A stretch of DNA of 64,000 nucleotides from Otis tarda (GCA_026413225.1 CM048555.1:78375785-78439784), one strand, 5' to 3'; positions 37,081 through 52,729 are shown, counted from the first letter of the stretch. Numbers and translations are program-made. The notes: generated from the letters alone by a model not told the origin.

Positions 37081-38079
37081 GTGCTAAAAGCTTTTAATAC
37101 CACTTTTCACTCTGTCTGCCTTCAAAAATTACAATTTGCTATCAAATCATTGATTCTCACCTTTCCATACATTTAGCATTATACAGTCACCAGTTTCCGT
37201 AGAATTACTTCTGATTTACATCATTGTGAGCGACAGGACAAAGGAGCTCAGGAGTTTGAGGATAACAATTGTTGAAAGTGTTTATTTGCATACACACATG
37301 AAACCAATTCCATTTCTGAGTCAATGGAAACATAACCTACCCTAAGCTGTTCCCATCTGAGAAACTACCTTTCCTAAGAGAGCGACAGTCAACAGTCTGC
37401 AAGCTATTATCTGCTACCCATTATACCAACATTATGCGCTGGTCTTGAGAAATACATAAAGAAACAATATAAAATCATACAGTAAAGTAACACGAGTGTC
37501 ATTTGAATTAGGTTGTGAATGTTGCTGCGATGTGTGTTCACCTCTTTGGTTAAAAACACAAAAAATAACATAGCACACACGGACACAGACACTTACACAG
37601 CTGATTCTTTGATTATGAAAACTTTGAAGAAAAAAAAATATTTTTCAGTTTATCAATCAGGGCCAAACCTCCTAAATTTTATTTTCCTAGCTGTCAAAAC
37701 CCAATATAAATAATTATAAATGGACTTGTGCTGAGGATATTTGAATAGAACATACATTGAGAAAGCACTGGTGTACTTAAGATCAGCTTTACTCATTTTA
37801 GGAGTTAACAGAAGAAAGCTGATTTTTATATTGTGTTATTCCCAGTTTAGGCAAGCATTCCATTTGCAAAGGGAGCACAGAGGTGATTTACATTGAATAT
37901 CTCGATCTCATTTCAAGAGAATAGCTTAAACACCAATATAGTCAAGTTGAAAGTCTTAATGTTCTACTTGAATTCACAGGATTTATGGGAGGGAAAAAGC
38001 CCTACACTGTTTCAATAGGCTGAGAAATGCTAATTTCATCTACATGGACGAAAGGAACTCCAATTCAAACAACAGAAAC

Positions 38080-38140
38080 TCAAACTAACATTTAACACTC
38101 CAGCTGACATTCGACACTGACATTCAACTAACATTCCAGC
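38080..38140. repeat. Imperfect short direct repeat
   Basis: The motif caaactaacattt...ctccagctga recurs as caactaacattccagctaag about 40 bp later, with acattc-gacactg units between. It is probably local slippage. Confidence 0.45.
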
Positions 38141-41100
38141 TAAGAATAAATCTTCTTTTGAAAAATCCTAAATATAAAATAGGGCAGATACTGCATTCAT
38201 CTGTGCTGGTATAATTAGACATACTGGACTGAATTCATGTTCTTACTCTGGATTTACGCAGTGTAATTGAAGCCGACCCTTCAATCTTCAGACAAATGCC
38301 AAATAGGCCGCTGAGAGTGCTCAAGTGACTATTCTTTCTCCTCAGAAATATTGTTCAAATTGGAATTAAGAAAAAAAATGCCCAAATATATCAGTGCAAG
38401 CTTTCAGTATTATCATGAAAGATTCTGAAGTATTTTGAAGCATTTTTATCCATTTTCAGAATCACTCGTTGGCTTTAGTGAGCTGTTCTTCACATATGAA
38501 CTGCACTCTTATCTCCAAATGGCATATAGGGAAGTATTGCTTTTCCTTTTTCATTAATAAATCTCTATTTTGCAAAAGATGGCAGGCTCTGCTTTCCAGG
38601 TCTTTACATATTCATCTCAGTATATGCAAGGTGACCATATAATGGCAAAAGTTGACAATCCTTACTTGCAGTTCTGTGCTTTCATCTCCACCAGACCCTT
38701 ATGGTTCCTTGGATGTCTAGGTCAGACAGTGAGCAGGAGCAGTTAGTCCTTGCCACACTGGTATCAAATTGCTAATAACTCACAAAGCCAATGAGTATAC
38801 ACAGACTGATGAGCTTGCTTTCCAGACAAAAGCTAGTATATCAGATCACAGGCTTTCCATAAAGCTCCCTAAATGTGGGTGAAGAATAAATACTAACATC
38901 ACAAGTTTCAATCAGCTCCCTGAGAGTCTACCTTTTAGAAGGTGTCTAGCATTCACTTGGCAGAATAGAAGCTCTTTATTTATGAAATAAGTACACAAAC
39001 TCTAATTTTCTCCACCTTAATTCTCAGGGAAACTCTTTCCTTTATACAGTGGCTAAGCCAATAAAAAAGAATTCCTACTCAACCTAAATAACTGTTGTAC
39101 CAGACTTGAGAACAATTTGTGAGGATTTGTGGGACAAGATGTTACTGCTCTAGGTTGCTGGCACACAGGTTGTTTTCAAATTAACTAAGATAATAATCTT
39201 CTTTAACATTCACTGTTAGCATAGCAGTCTTCTTCTTTAACGAGCTAAAACCTCGAGTCCACTGTAAAAAGGTAGATAATGTACAATTAACTGGTTGAAA
39301 TGTGGAGAGTATTTTAACTTATCAGTGATGTCTCAACTCTGCTTTATAGGGAATTTATCTTTTGTCTGTAAGAAAAAAAAAACCAAACAACCGTACTGAT
39401 AAAGATGAACCAGAGATGGTATCATAGCTTTTTGCTGCTACATTATTTTTTCCAAGTTAGTTCAACACGTCAGGTGGTTATGAAGGTCTATGCGAGATCA
39501 TAAGTGAGGAGCAGGGAGGGCTCAGCTTCTGTGTATCATAATACAAATTTGAAACTCAGTTGCTGCAGCTGATTAAAAACTTACGTACCCAAAAGATATT
39601 ATTTTTTCTCCAACTTTATCAATTTATTTAACAAAATCTAGAAAATTATTCTCAGTCTCTCAGATTTAGGCTACTATTGCTTTCTGTAGCCAAAGGAACA
39701 CTTAGGTTTTTAATTCAGCATTAGCAGTGAAAACTGGCTTCAAGATCTCAGAGCAACTTGTAAGAAATCAGCTTTACAGAATCTCAAGCTGTTTTTGCTC
39801 TCACAAATGAGTGAACCAAGGGAAAAACCTCTGTACCAAAGGCTCACAGCAGATAACATTTTCCAGGAGGTGAGAATGTATTTCCTCTCCCATTCCACCT
39901 TCCCAACAGCAGTGGTGTCTCCTTGATTTTGAAATATGTTGGAAAGAATGGTTAATACATTCCCATCTTTGTACAACAACTTAATTTTTAGACACCTTCA
40001 ACTATTTCTACTCTGCCTGAAGGTGCTCAAACCCACAGCTTTAACCTCTGTAGACAATGCTCAAACCACCAAGCCGCAACGTACGTATACTTGCTGCCTT
40101 CATATCAAAATCCTAACACTATGCAGAAAAAACCTTAAAGATACAGTGAAAAATCTAACTAAGATTTTATTCTGAACCTAAATACGGTCAATTACACATA
40201 ATTCAGACCGTCCTTCAAATGGAGTTTTAAATAAACCACAGTCATCCTTTGGTAAAACTCGGGCTAAAGCAGTTAAAAGTGCTAATGTAAGGAAATTCTA
40301 GTTCTCAAAATAAAAGTAATCCTACCCATTCATTTATGCCTCAAAAAAAAGAAAAAAAAATCAGCATTTGTTTATTGGTTTATTTATCCAACAGTTAGCA
40401 AAACTGTGTTTAACTGAGGACAGTAATTACCCACAATCTTTTATGTCTTGAGTATATGAACTTGCATTAAACTTCTACAGGATTTAGAAATATTAACATA
40501 TATACTTTTTCTGATCATTATAACTTTATCTTACTTTTTTTTAAAAAAAAAAATAAGGTAATGCATTCCTTCAGCATAGGAAAATACATAGAGTCATAGA
40601 ATGATCTTCACAGGATTTCCTTTCTATCTGAAATTATGGATCATGTATCTCAGTCCATTGACTTCCAAGTAAAAAGGAAAACAAACATAAAAATAGAAAT
40701 ACTATAAGTTGTTTCCCTTTAATGGTTCCTTACTCCTGGCCAACTATGGCTCACTGAACACCTTAAAAAAAAATAAGTTTACATGAAGAAATAACCAAGC
40801 TCACGTCATCCTGTTACACTACTTTTTTCCCCTAATGTATGAATTAAATACAGTGTTAAGATAAAATTTTATTTTCTTTAATATCTATATGCTATTTTTC
40901 ATCAACTTATAGCTAATAATTTTTTGTCTTTCCAGAAAAGTCTGGTGGCTTTTATAATAAAGTATATCAGCTATTTACAAAAAAAAAAAAATCCTTGTCA
41001 ATTCCAGACTTTGTCTTAAGAAGGAAACAAAGACTATATTAACAAAACAAAAATGAAGGGGATTGAGTAAAATAGTTCCAACAGTAATTAGTCAGGAAAC

Positions 41101-44100
41101 ATGACCAAGTTTCTAAAATATGTGAGAATTTCCACACAATTTCAAAAGATATTATCAAAGCATTAATTTATCCTTGTGTCTTTCCTCCAGATCATTACTG
41201 TTAGCTAAGTAGAATACATATATGGGTGAGAGTTGAGATTTATTATAAACATATATGACAGATTCAGGAAAATTCTTTCATAATAAGAGAATAAAAATAC
41301 AGAAACTGTGCCAGACAGACTCTGTATGTAAAAAGCATGCCAAAAAATAGAGCTGTTTAAATAACTTTTTTTTTTTCTGTTCAGGGGCTGTAATGAAAAA
41401 TAATCACAAAAAAAAAAATGTTCTCAGGTTGACACCGACTATATTTCCATTGGCCAAATTCAGTAAAATTTCACAAGTAGTTTACGTTGACTTAAAACTC
41501 CAAGTTTTCCTAGAATAACTCAAACCTGTAATTATACAATATGCATTTCTGTATTTAATATCCTTAACGTATATTTGTTTTGAGGGCTCGGAAGACTTTG
41601 TGTTCAGCTATATGGATTCACTGCATCATCTTCAGAAGGACTCCACCTGTTACCACGCAGATAAAAGGACTACTTTTACCTGCCACCTACAAGCTTTACC
41701 CTTTATTACCAAGGTGATTCTCTTAGTGTTTAAATTAGCATCTGACACTGCCAACAAAATTCAATGAGCTGTCTTATTTTTCATTGGAGAGCTCTTTTCA
41801 TTGAAAATTTCTACCGATTTTTTACAGAACTGACATTTTGCTGCACTGTCCTGTCATTTTCAGCTTTATATAGTCACATACTGTAGATGTAAAAGTATAT
41901 TTATCAAACAATTATCATCAACTACCTGAGAGTTTGAGCTTCACAGACATTTGATGAATTCCCAAGATTTTTCAGGGTACTGACATGACAAAATACATGT
42001 CAGTATGTTGCAAAACTGTTGAAACCACACAGCCAAAAAAATAAGGTGGAAAAAAAAGTTCAGATTAAGTAACATTTACTGCTGCCATTATCATTATCAT
42101 TCTGCCTGCGCAGACTGCAACAAATTGTATTCTGGGAAGGAGCCGCTCTTTGCAAGAAGTACAGTCTCACAAGAGTTTCCAGGCACAAAGTGATTTCCAC
42201 AAATGATTAAGCATTGTCTCTCTGTCCCTTTAGATTATATATGTTCCCAATAGACCCTTCTTCTCTCAAAATGTAACTCACTCATGTAACATGGGATGTA
42301 AATGGTTGCTTTAAGAAAGAGATGTTATGCTATGTCTATATTGTTAAATAAGAGAATCCCACTGAATTATCTCAGCTCTTGCATTACCTCTCTGATCCTC
42401 TTTTATTCAGAATTATAGATGTACCTACGAGGCCAAAAGGCCTGGACACAGATTACCTCAATATCCATCAGATCAAGAAACTGCAGAGCATGGACAAGAT
42501 TAAGCAGAAAGAGAAATTATACTGCCTGATCAATCATAAGGAATTGTAACAACTCTGACAGGTTACAAGCACAGATGATAATCCATCACAAGAGCCATAC
42601 TTGTGCAATCAATTTTAAAGACTAAACAGATCCGATCAGAGTCAAAGCACGCAAGACATTGCAATAAAGATGCTGAAGAAAAAAAAAATAGTGATAATTT
42701 AACAAAATATATTAAATTCTTAAATACAAAAAATTACAAAACTTCACTTAGAACAGGAGCAGCCTGAACTGCACAAGTATAGAGTTTCTAGGCAGGTTGG
42801 GGAAATTGAACATTAGAGGCTGCAACAGTGTTTTACAAAGGCATCTGAGGTAAGTGCTTGGATGGAAATAATAACTACAGCTCCACATTCTGATAAGATT
42901 TTCAAAATGAAATTTAGAAGATTTGTGATCATTATGGGAATGAAATTCTGGAATCACCTTCCAAATAGCTCTTTGACATAGAGCTTGAATGTTTCTGGAA
43001 TTTATGGATTAGAAATCGGACTGGAGTTAGAAATTAGACTATGCAATAATTAGAGAATTTTATCTGATGATTTACCATTCTTGATTGTCTGTCTTGCACT
43101 TCATTTCTATAACATTCAGCATATAGGCAGGGTTTTCAACAGGACCCGTTAAGGCTTTTTGACTTTACAGGCAGCCTCCTCCACCTTCATAACAAGTATT
43201 CTGCTTTCCTGATAAGTGCAGGATCTCATATATCCTGTGAGAAGAATTTAAGATAATTCTGCCCTAAATGTCTTCTAACACAATAAAAGGCTCTCTTAAA
43301 CAGATATCGAGATGAAAAAAAAATGTTAATTATCATGTAAGTATGACAGAGTTGCAGAATGAGATATAAACAAAATTTAATTTGATCACAAGAATTTTTT
43401 GATGATTATTTATATAATATACATATATATTATTAACTTTGTAATAAAGTTTCTTATAAAATGAAAGTAGAATTTCAACTCATAATACTTTTCCATTATT
43501 TCTCTCTCCTGCAAGCCTTCTACAAACCATCTCAATAAAGATTAAATAATTCCCTCTTGTAGGATTCAGTTTTCTATTTATGTACAGAAATACAGATGGA
43601 CTTTTATTTTTCCAAATCAATATTACAACATAAATGTCATAATTGCAGTGTAGGATACGAAAAAGAACACAGAAGAGGTTGTTTTTATTTATTATATTAC
43701 TGAAGGAAAAGGCAAGCAGGAAGAATGAAAAAAAAGATATAGAGAACAGGATCAGTGAGTGAAAATATGGATTTCTGCCTCTCCACTATAATAACTGCTG
43801 TGAAAGACATCCTTATTATTTAATTGCATAAAATTGTTTTGTCCTTTTTCTTTGAAAACCCCCAAATTAAGCCATCTAGAGCTCAACTTAAACAGCATGC
43901 TCCCACTTGGTAAAAGAACATCAATTTTACAACATCTGCGTTGTTAGATCATCACACAGTTACAGTTATATTCATAACTGTGTACAACATTTGTAGTTGG
44001 TATAATTGAAAAAAAAATCATACGCAAAAGCCTTTCTGCAAAGCACATGACATATTCACAGCAGGGCAAAAGGAAGCAAGTTTTCAAATACATTGCTGTG

Positions 44101-46230
44101 TATCTCAGTCTTTTAGATTTTTTTTAAAAACAAGTGTGCCATAAATACTGCACATTTGGAAAGACTGAGCCAAACATTTTTTAATATATGTCTAATAATT
44201 TGATTATGTAATTTTTTTTCTACTTTTTGAAACCCAAATCACTGTTTGCCAAAACGTGAGTTGATTCAAAGGCATCCGCACTTCAGCCGGAGAAATGGGA
44301 TAGGAGCTGGAAGGATGGAGCCTAAATTCATGTATGAAAAATGAATCCCAGACATGGGAAGGTGTAATAATAATCAGCTCTAAAGACGAAAAGGTGTTTA
44401 CAAAGGGTAAAAGTTCTTAAGGACACCTTTATCCCTCTGTCAGAAGCCAAAATGTATGGGGCAAGCATCCTTTTTAACTGCTTTTTAATAACTACTGTCT
44501 TCTAATCCTCACTTTGTCATAGATACATAAACTTAGTGTTTCTTTTACTTGAGGGGATGGTATTCTGGAGTTTTGCAATTGTGTTCTTGAGTTTCTCTGG
44601 GAAGTCTCTTCCTAAAAATAAAACCTGGCCTGATAAAGATTTAGAGCTGGTAGTTAATGGCGTTACAATCCAGCCTAAAAGGAAGAAAAATGACTGGAAA
44701 AAAAAAAAGGAGCATCAGGAACTGAAATCAACAGAACAATGATACTAAAAAGAACACCTTCTGAAGAAAGTGATAGTCTTGAGGTGAAGTGTGCTGACCA
44801 CTTTTAAGCACCATTTTTTCAGTTCCCAATGTTTCAAGCCCTGTCTCTCTTCAGTCTCTTTTCAATTATACTGTAAAACAAGAGTATGACTTTGGAAACA
44901 CATACTATTGAAGTCTGCATGCACTATTAACAGTGTTATTTTATGTTCCTTTTCCTAGTGAGAGAAAAATGTAAGTTTTCTAGGCATTTCATCCTTATGG
45001 TTCTCATTAAAATCAATGGAAGTATCTTTCAATCCCATAAAAATTATGAAAACTGACTTATTCATCTATTGCAATTACAGGATTGCAACAGGCACTTGTT
45101 AGCTTGGTTTACAGTGTAAGAAGTTCTTGGGAGTTTATTTTATGGTAATAAAATCAGTTTAGCTATTTAAATACTGAAAGCAGAGGTCAGCCAAGCTGCA
45201 CTGTGCCCCATCTGTTGTGTTACAGTTACGTGCCAAGATAGTTTTCAACACACATAAGATGGGAAGAGGAGCATCTTTGACAGACCCTGCAGACTAAAAT
45301 AAGCTCAGAGAGCTCCAATAAGTTAAGATTCAACCGACCACAGGCAGGGGCTGCAGGATATTATTCTTTTGTGGCAGCTTAAAATAAAATATTAGAGAAA
45401 CGTACCTTCAGCGTGCATGAGGTGGGAAATGTTGATGCTCCTCTTAGACACATGTGCCACTGGCTGTCTCACATTAAAAGAGACTTGATATTACAGTGTT
45501 ATTACAAGGGGAAAAAATGATGCAAATGAAGCATTCTGGGCTTTCATGAGAAGGTAATTACGAGAACATAACATCCCCACCGCAAGTAACTGAGGGCAGA
45601 ATTAGAAGTACACCACAGGCAATAGCAGTGACTTCTACAGTACAAATCTTTTACCACAGACATGACTTTTGTCAGTACAGATAGAGGTTCACCACACATC
45701 ACTCAACATTAGTTGTCTAAAAGGCATTTATTGCCACCTAATTGTCTAGGATTCCTACAAAGTTGCACAAGAGAGAAACAGGTATTCAGAGTCAATGTAT
45801 CCCATGTATTTTGACTGACAGCCCTGTTTGGAATGGCAAGAAACACCTTTCAGAGGTACATCTCTCCACAGCCATGACCCAGAGGGTGTAGACAATAGTA
45901 ATCTAAAAGTCTAAAAAAATTAGTCTAAGGCAAAAGTTGGATAAAATGAATTTCATCTTGTATGTTAGAAAGGTTCTAGCTATTTAAAATTAATCTTGAA
46001 ATTATACCATGTTTACTTTTACTGGCTTATATGTAGTGAAGCGTAGGCTGTATCTAATGGCTTCTAAATGCTGAAACTTTTTGCTTACTTCTATCTAGTT
46101 TACTATTTTAACTCATAGGTAAATAACAAGTCAACCAAAATTCAAACAATAGTAAGGTTAAAAATCTAGAAATTGGAACAAGGAGCGTGAAAGTCTCACT
46201 GATAGAAAATACAGTGATCGTGTTCTTTTT

Positions 46231-46345
46231 CTAGATCTGCCACAGGTCCACTAATACACTGTGGGCAAATCATCTCACCTTCTAGGATGTCATCTACAAA
46301 GCAGAGATAATATTAACGGTTAAACTGAAAAAGTATTTTGAGCTA
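46231..46345 (+). mobile_element. Probable MIR SINE relic
   Basis: The order of tagatctgccac, ctgtgggcaaatcatctcacc, catctacaaagcagagataata and attttgagct fits the MIR core and LINE-like tail (tctgccac...gtgggcaa...catctgtaaa...ataata). It is highly diverged with gaps. Confidence 0.5.
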
Positions 46346-47698
46346 AAAAAAAAAAATTCTGGTGTAAGACAGACTTTTGGTTCTTTTGAGCACAAAAAAA
46401 AAGTATTTGAGGCAAGAAACATCATCCAAATCCTCAGACAACCTGAGCTGTTGCCGTTCTAAGTTCAGTCAAGGTAGAAGCCTTGGATTTACACCTGGTT
46501 GATGGATTGCACCTGTGAAGATGGAGGAAGACTTATCTTGCACCAGCTGAGCATCTGGTTTTACATGTTTATTTATGGCTTGCAAAATACCAAATATTTT
46601 TGTGTTAAACATTACAAAATGAGAAGGAATAAAAGTTGCTGTTCTGCTTTGAAGATATGGGAAATAATTCTTCTCTAAAAGAGAAAAGTCTTTTTGAAGG
46701 TAAAAAAGGCAGGTAAAGATAAGGAATGGGATCATATACAGTAAGAATATTGAGGAAGATATTTTTGTATTTGTAACTTTAATTCGCAAAAAAGATAAAT
46801 AATTCTAATGATTGCTACCAAATATGGGGATATTTGGATAATATATCATTCATTTACAAATCAGAAAATTAAAAAAATGGGGAAAGAGATGCAAGTTTCT
46901 CAGCAGAATTCTGAGTTTCACTAAAAATAAAATGAAAGTAAAAGATTATTCTTGGCCATGATATAGATGAGAAAGAAGGTAACTTCTGCAGAAAATGGCA
47001 AAGATAGAAAGATATAACAAAAGATTTCAGGTAAAACTGTACTTGTACATTGCACTCCAGAGCTCCTACTGCTTTCTGGCGTTTTGCCATCTCATTCTCT
47101 GTACATCATTTCAGATGGGAAAACTGCTATCATTGACTTTCAGAAATGAAAATACATGGTGTGACTCAGAAGTTCCTCTCTGATCCAAAAAGGGATGGAG
47201 AGGCGAAAAAAAGATTTTTACCTGGAGTCAAGGCATATAATGAATACTGGAATATTATAGTACATTTGAAAGATTCATTAACCTCAGTTTTTAATTGAGC
47301 AGGCAGTAAATAAAAGATAGACTGAAAATAATCAGATTAAATTAATGATTTATGGTCCTAATGCTTTTATCTGTTAGGCTTCTGAAAATCATGTGTCACA
47401 AATTAGTATAATTAATATTTTGCACTGATGTAGAACCTTTTGTATAAGGTTGGCAGAGATCTATTCATCCTATTTACTATCATTCAATGAAATGGGAAAA
47501 GATTACAGGAATATCAAGATATTTGTTTGCAACCCAACATACAAAATTTCATGTCCTCTTGCTTTCTTTTACACTACCTGTGAATGTGAAATCTAACAGC
47601 TTCCTGCTTGTGTTAAGTGTTTCACTTTCTTTAAACCACTGGATGTCAAGGCAACTCAGTGATTAGTTCCAATACTATGTATGATTAGAGGTTTAATG

Positions 47699-48084
47699 TA
47701 GAATCATAGAATGGTTTGGGTCGGAAGGGACCTTCAAAGGCCACCCAGTACAACCCCCCTGCAAGGATCAGGGACATCTCCAACCAGATCAGGTTTCTCA
47801 GAGCCCTGTCCAACCTGGCCTTGAATGTTTCCAGGGATGGGGCATCCACCACCTCTCTGGGCAACCTGGGCCAGTGCTCTACAACCCCCAGTGTAAAAAT
47901 TTTTTTCTTAATATCTACTCTAAATCTAAGTCCCTCTATTTTAAAACCATTACCCCTAGTCCTGTCACAACAGGCCCTCCTGAACAGTCTCTCCCCATCT
48001 TTCCTGTAGGTCCACTTTAGGTACTGGAAGACCACTAAAAGGTCTCCCCAGAGCCTCCTCTTCTCCAAGCTGAACAGCCTCAAC
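47699..48084 (-). mobile_element. CR1 LINE 3' tail with open frame
   Basis: Reverse-oriented CR1 beginning tagaatcatagaatggtttg. The minus frame is open for 133 codons (48086-47685), reading LRLFSLEKRRLWGDL, DRTRGNGFKIEG and HWPRLPREVVDAP, then onward through the 3' UTR. It is the second longest CR1 tail in the window. Confidence 0.95.
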
Positions 48085-51000
48085 ATAAACCAAGAAAACT
48101 ACCAAATATTCTTTTGTTAAAAGGGATGTCCTTTGATATCGTTATTATCTGAGAGGGATAACACAAAGCCTCAGAAATTTTCCTCTCCTGCATAAACTCT
48201 ACTCAGCTATATTGGCATACTAGGCAAGAATAATTATCCTGCTGAGAAAGTTACATTCTGAGTCAAACAAGGTATCATTACTGCTTCTTTCTCATTTCCC
48301 CTCCCCTATCTAAAAACTTTTGTGTGTTAATTTCCTTGTTCTTTTTACTAATATACATTGCTGAGTACCTTCATCGTCCTTCTGACATTATGTCAATAGC
48401 AATTTTAACAAAACCACATCCATGGCACTTTTCAGTCACATCAGAAACAGTGGTTTAAGATCTTACGGCTGTTCTTAACTGTTTCCTTGGACATGGTAAA
48501 ATTTACAAATCCCTTTAAACTACAGAATAGTAAGCACAGCGTGTTGGAAAGGTAATAGCTACACATTTTGCATATCTATGGGTAAGAATTGTACCTATTT
48601 TCATTACGAGAAAAAACTTCAGTCATTTAACTGATACCCCAAAAAGAAAGACTATGTGTTCACGCACTACAAGGAGACACGTAACACTGCCATTTTGGGT
48701 TCTATGATAAAAAGTTCTCGTTATAAAGCATGTTTCAGAAGCAGGACCTCTACCCTACAATCATTTGACTGCAAGAAATACGGGCATTGATAAAATCTTG
48801 AGTCTTCCTCCCTTCTCTATCTTGTGTTTTTCGAGCGTGACATTGTGAAGAGATTGAGGCTTACAGAACTTCTTTTCCTTAACTTCTGAAGTCTTGGGAG
48901 CACTTCAGCATCACCAAAACACAAGTTTTAAAACCTATGTACTGTGAAACTAAACTCACTGTTGAGATTACACTTTCATACTAAAATCCTTTTCTTGGCT
49001 ACTTATAAGATTCTTAAGAAGTTGTCCTCAGGCTGAAGTTCCTCATGCTTGCTCTGAAAGCCATAGGAAAAGCTTTCTGGAACCTTGAAGAAAATCCACT
49101 TAATTATTTAACTCGATTTTCAGAACTCTGAACTTGGAAAATAAACCGATAAAAACAATGACTTTTCATGCTAAGCCATGAAATCAGTCTTCGTTTATTA
49201 TCACCAGTATCCCAAAGGATTTTCTACTGAAATGTGATCCACATGTTTGTTACACTATTCTAACAGAGTAGTGAGGTTGTTGGTTTTTGTTTAGAAACTT
49301 ATCTCCAAATTAAAGTATAAAAACCATTTTCAAACACTAAGGAAACTTGTCATTAGGTTTATAGTATTTTCTTAGCAATATCTAGGTTTTTTTTCTGAAT
49401 AAGTTTAGTATTATATTTAACTAATGAGGTATAGCAGGGTAGTACTATAGGTTTTCAAATGTTTCTTTTCCTTCATCACTGAGCTCAAGTTTTTACCTAG
49501 GAAGATTATGACGAGAATACTTACTTTCTGGATTCACAACTGCAAGATGTGTTGAATTCTCTTGTTGAATTCATAGGTTGTCAATAGGTTAAAAAATATA
49601 ATAAAAATTTTAAAAAGAGTAAACTCTTAAAAAAAAAATGTAGTCCCATACGCATTTGACACTTAGCAGCAGCATTACAAATAACTTCACTGAAAAATCA
49701 CCCCAAAATCTTCTCTTCCTCCAGTAGCCCTCCCAGATTCTTACTTCTCACAGCCTCCTCTGTGTCCATTCATAGCATCACCCTGATTTCTGTTACCCTT
49801 TCCCTCATGCAATTCTGTAGCAAAAGCTTCCAGGAAGACGTGGAAATTTTGTCCAAATAACAACTATCCTGGAGGAAACAAAGATGTAGTTTGTCTGACT
49901 CTGCTGGTAATCTTGAAGGTGTATTTTGACAGAAAAAAATATTTTAAAGCCACACAAACCATCCAAGGCTTAGACTATACATATGAAAACATAATAACAA
50001 CAGTTATTGAACTTATCTGAAATGGCAAAAGGTGCATTTCATTACTGAAAGCACCTGGAATTCCCGGAAAAGACACAAAATATACTGATGTGACAAGGTT
50101 TTTTCATTCAAAGCCACAAAACACTATGCCTATTGGTATTACTTCCATCTAGTAAATGCTAAGAAAAAGTAGGACATTTTATGTTTGTACATAGACATTC
50201 TAGTGAAATTGCAGAAAAAACAGGTGGTATAGAGATAAGTCACATAGGTAATTAAACTTTTGGGGAAACAAATGGCTTATAGGAAGAGATCAAAGGATCT
50301 CATTTAACAGCCTAAAAGTTTGGGATTTGTTGGATCAAAATTTGCAAGTATCTATGTGGAGTACAGATTTATTATAAGAAAGGTCCTGCTTAACAAAGGT
50401 GCAGGTAAGATGTGGAACAAACTGCAAGGGCTAAAAATTACTAAACGCTCATCTTTAGATAAAGTAATATACTTTAGTACTGAGGGGAATTCACTGTTGA
50501 AGTTACTCAACGTAATTAATTACAGATTCAGTATCAGTGAAAGGTTTCTAAACAGAACTTAGGATGGAGGAGTTTCAATTTTCCTAAATAATAAATACAC
50601 TGGAATATTGTAAATCTACCAAGGGAAATGGATGCGAGTGCCACTTTGAACACTCAACCACAATTTGTTGCAAAGTTCCCAGCGTACCCTTCTGCCACAG
50701 GAACTTTGAAAAGCCAACACAGCCAGCATCACTGACCAGGAGTATTTAGGCAATAAGGATTATCATTGATGTTCATGCACGACCAACTAAATAGCTATGG
50801 TCTTGGCACTGTAGTAGAAGCAGTAGGATATACCTATGATGGATGCATCATCATAACCACTACACTTGTTAGAATCTAGCTAATAGGATACAGGAAAAAA
50901 AACAAAACAACAACTAAACAGGATAGAGTACACTATGACACACATATTGCCTAAGCTAAAGTAAGACAAACACTCTGGTACAAGTCTAGTGTACCTATGA

Positions 51001-52729
51001 TACTAGTATGTGGAGATGATGATTTTTGCATTTGAATACTTTGTTCTGGATTAATAAACTTTATCACTCAAGGATCTAGATTTGAAGTTTTGCCATATAT
51101 ATATATATTGATTGCAATCTTTTTAAAAATCAAAGCTGCTATGATTTTTTTTTTTCAAAATAATGAGATTTCTTGATTACAACTTCTTTTACATCACTTT
51201 GAAACTCCGTCATTTACAAAGCCATTCTATCCTCCAGTCTCTGACATGGCTTTTCCTTGTGCATCTTCTGCTGATTTTTTTAGCATGTCTAAATGCTTTG
51301 CTTTATTTCTGACTCATTATTTTCTTGTAAATGCTCTTTTCAGTCTCCTCAGAAGTACTTACTGCTTGTACTGAACTTTTTGGCTTCTTAAACAAGTCTA
51401 GCCCCTCTGCCTCTGTCCTGCATTCTGGAAATAGCTCAGTCATGGACAATAAATTTCTTTTCTGTATAGTAACATAAGCTCTTTGTTTTATTTCCTACTT
51501 TGTTGGTAGTTTGGAATACCAGCATAGCTTCTTGTATTTAACAATTTTTTTATATTCCCCACCATTCCCCTTATATCTCTTGAATTTCATGCTTTAAGGT
51601 TATTTGATTAAACTTTTCCTTCTTAGAGTGAAACTTAAGATGCATATGTAAAAGCACATCTCTTAATATTAACTGATTGAAATACGACCATGCTAACACA
51701 TCACAGAATAAAGCCCAAGATGTCAAACATTTTACATAGTAGTAAAATGTTAACGTCTTGAGTAGCAAAAATTAATCCAAACATACAGCTTCTAGAGTGT
51801 ACATTGAAGTACCCATTTTAAAGAAACACAAAGAAAAACATCAGTTATGGTTAGAGCTTGTTACCAGACACACAAATAAAACACCTTGTAAAATAAGATA
51901 TGAGAGTAAAGATAAAGAATGATGATAGTAAGGTGAGGCTGTCTAGCAAATATCACCTTTGTACAACTAACATGCCAAGGATCTCGTTCTCCCTGTCTTC
52001 AAAAGCACATACTCCCTTCAGATCCTCACAGTTGGCAGTTGGAAGTAGGAAAGATGTCTCCATTACACAACACATTGAAGACACTCACATGAAATGAAGA
52101 AATCAAGAAATCAATGGAAATTCAGTCATTCTGAGTATTTAAAACCAGATTTCTCGAGGTCAACATAGTAATAAAAGAGCTCTGATTTGCATTTATCTTG
52201 AAAACTTATCCATTGCTTTTATTACATCCAAAACGGGTTGAATGACAAGGAAGCTAGAAGCAGCCAGCTGTGACATTAGTTGTATTTCTACCCGATATAT
52301 CCTAACCAAAGGATATCCTGCTAGACCAAACAGATAGGTTTGTTCAGAATTAATCTTTGGCCCTTTTAGCTCCAACTATGTATCTTACTGCAGACCGCCC
52401 TGCTTGCTCTAACAAATCCTTCTTCCAGTTGCTAGAAAGAAAAGCCAATAAGAGAGAAAAGGGTAGTCTCATATGCGATGCCTAGCCGGCACATGAATAA
52501 AGCAAGTCATGTCATATGACTATCGGAAGCCAGGCAGTTACCATCTTCTTTTATTAACCTCTCTCAAAGATCGATACCACTTGATCCTATTTTCAATCGC
52601 AATTCATTTTGGGAGGTAAGAGACCACTTTTTTTCCACGTTCCCCAAAAACTTACAGGTTGGTCAGTGCAAAATGCTAGTAATAAATTTCATCTGCTAAG
52701 TGAAGAGGCTTTCATCTTTGCTATTCAGC

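Noticed and set aside
36870..37176. Overlapping open frames of 77 and 92 codons as a possible extra exon
   Set aside because: Neither has a recognisable domain, and the alpha-catenin reading frame joins perfectly without it. I keep the region only as a CpG-dense finding.
38205..38290. actggactgaattcatgttc followed by ctggatttacgcagtgtaat as an ancient amniote SINE-like repeat
   Set aside because: The resemblance to a common turtle/bird repeat (ctgaattctgatctcagttac) is real but short and gapped. I could not fix the ends or orientation.
40588..40612. gagtcatagaatgatcttca as a CR1 3' end
   Set aside because: Only the terminal-repeat-like 12-15 bases are present, with no adjoining CR1 body. 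Too short to separate from chance.
46469..46789. A 106-codon minus-strand open frame with hydrophobic stretches
   Set aside because: The composition fits AT-rich noncoding DNA. Part of it (near 46535-46560) resembles an old amniote repeat motif (caccagctgagcatctgg) rather than a gene.
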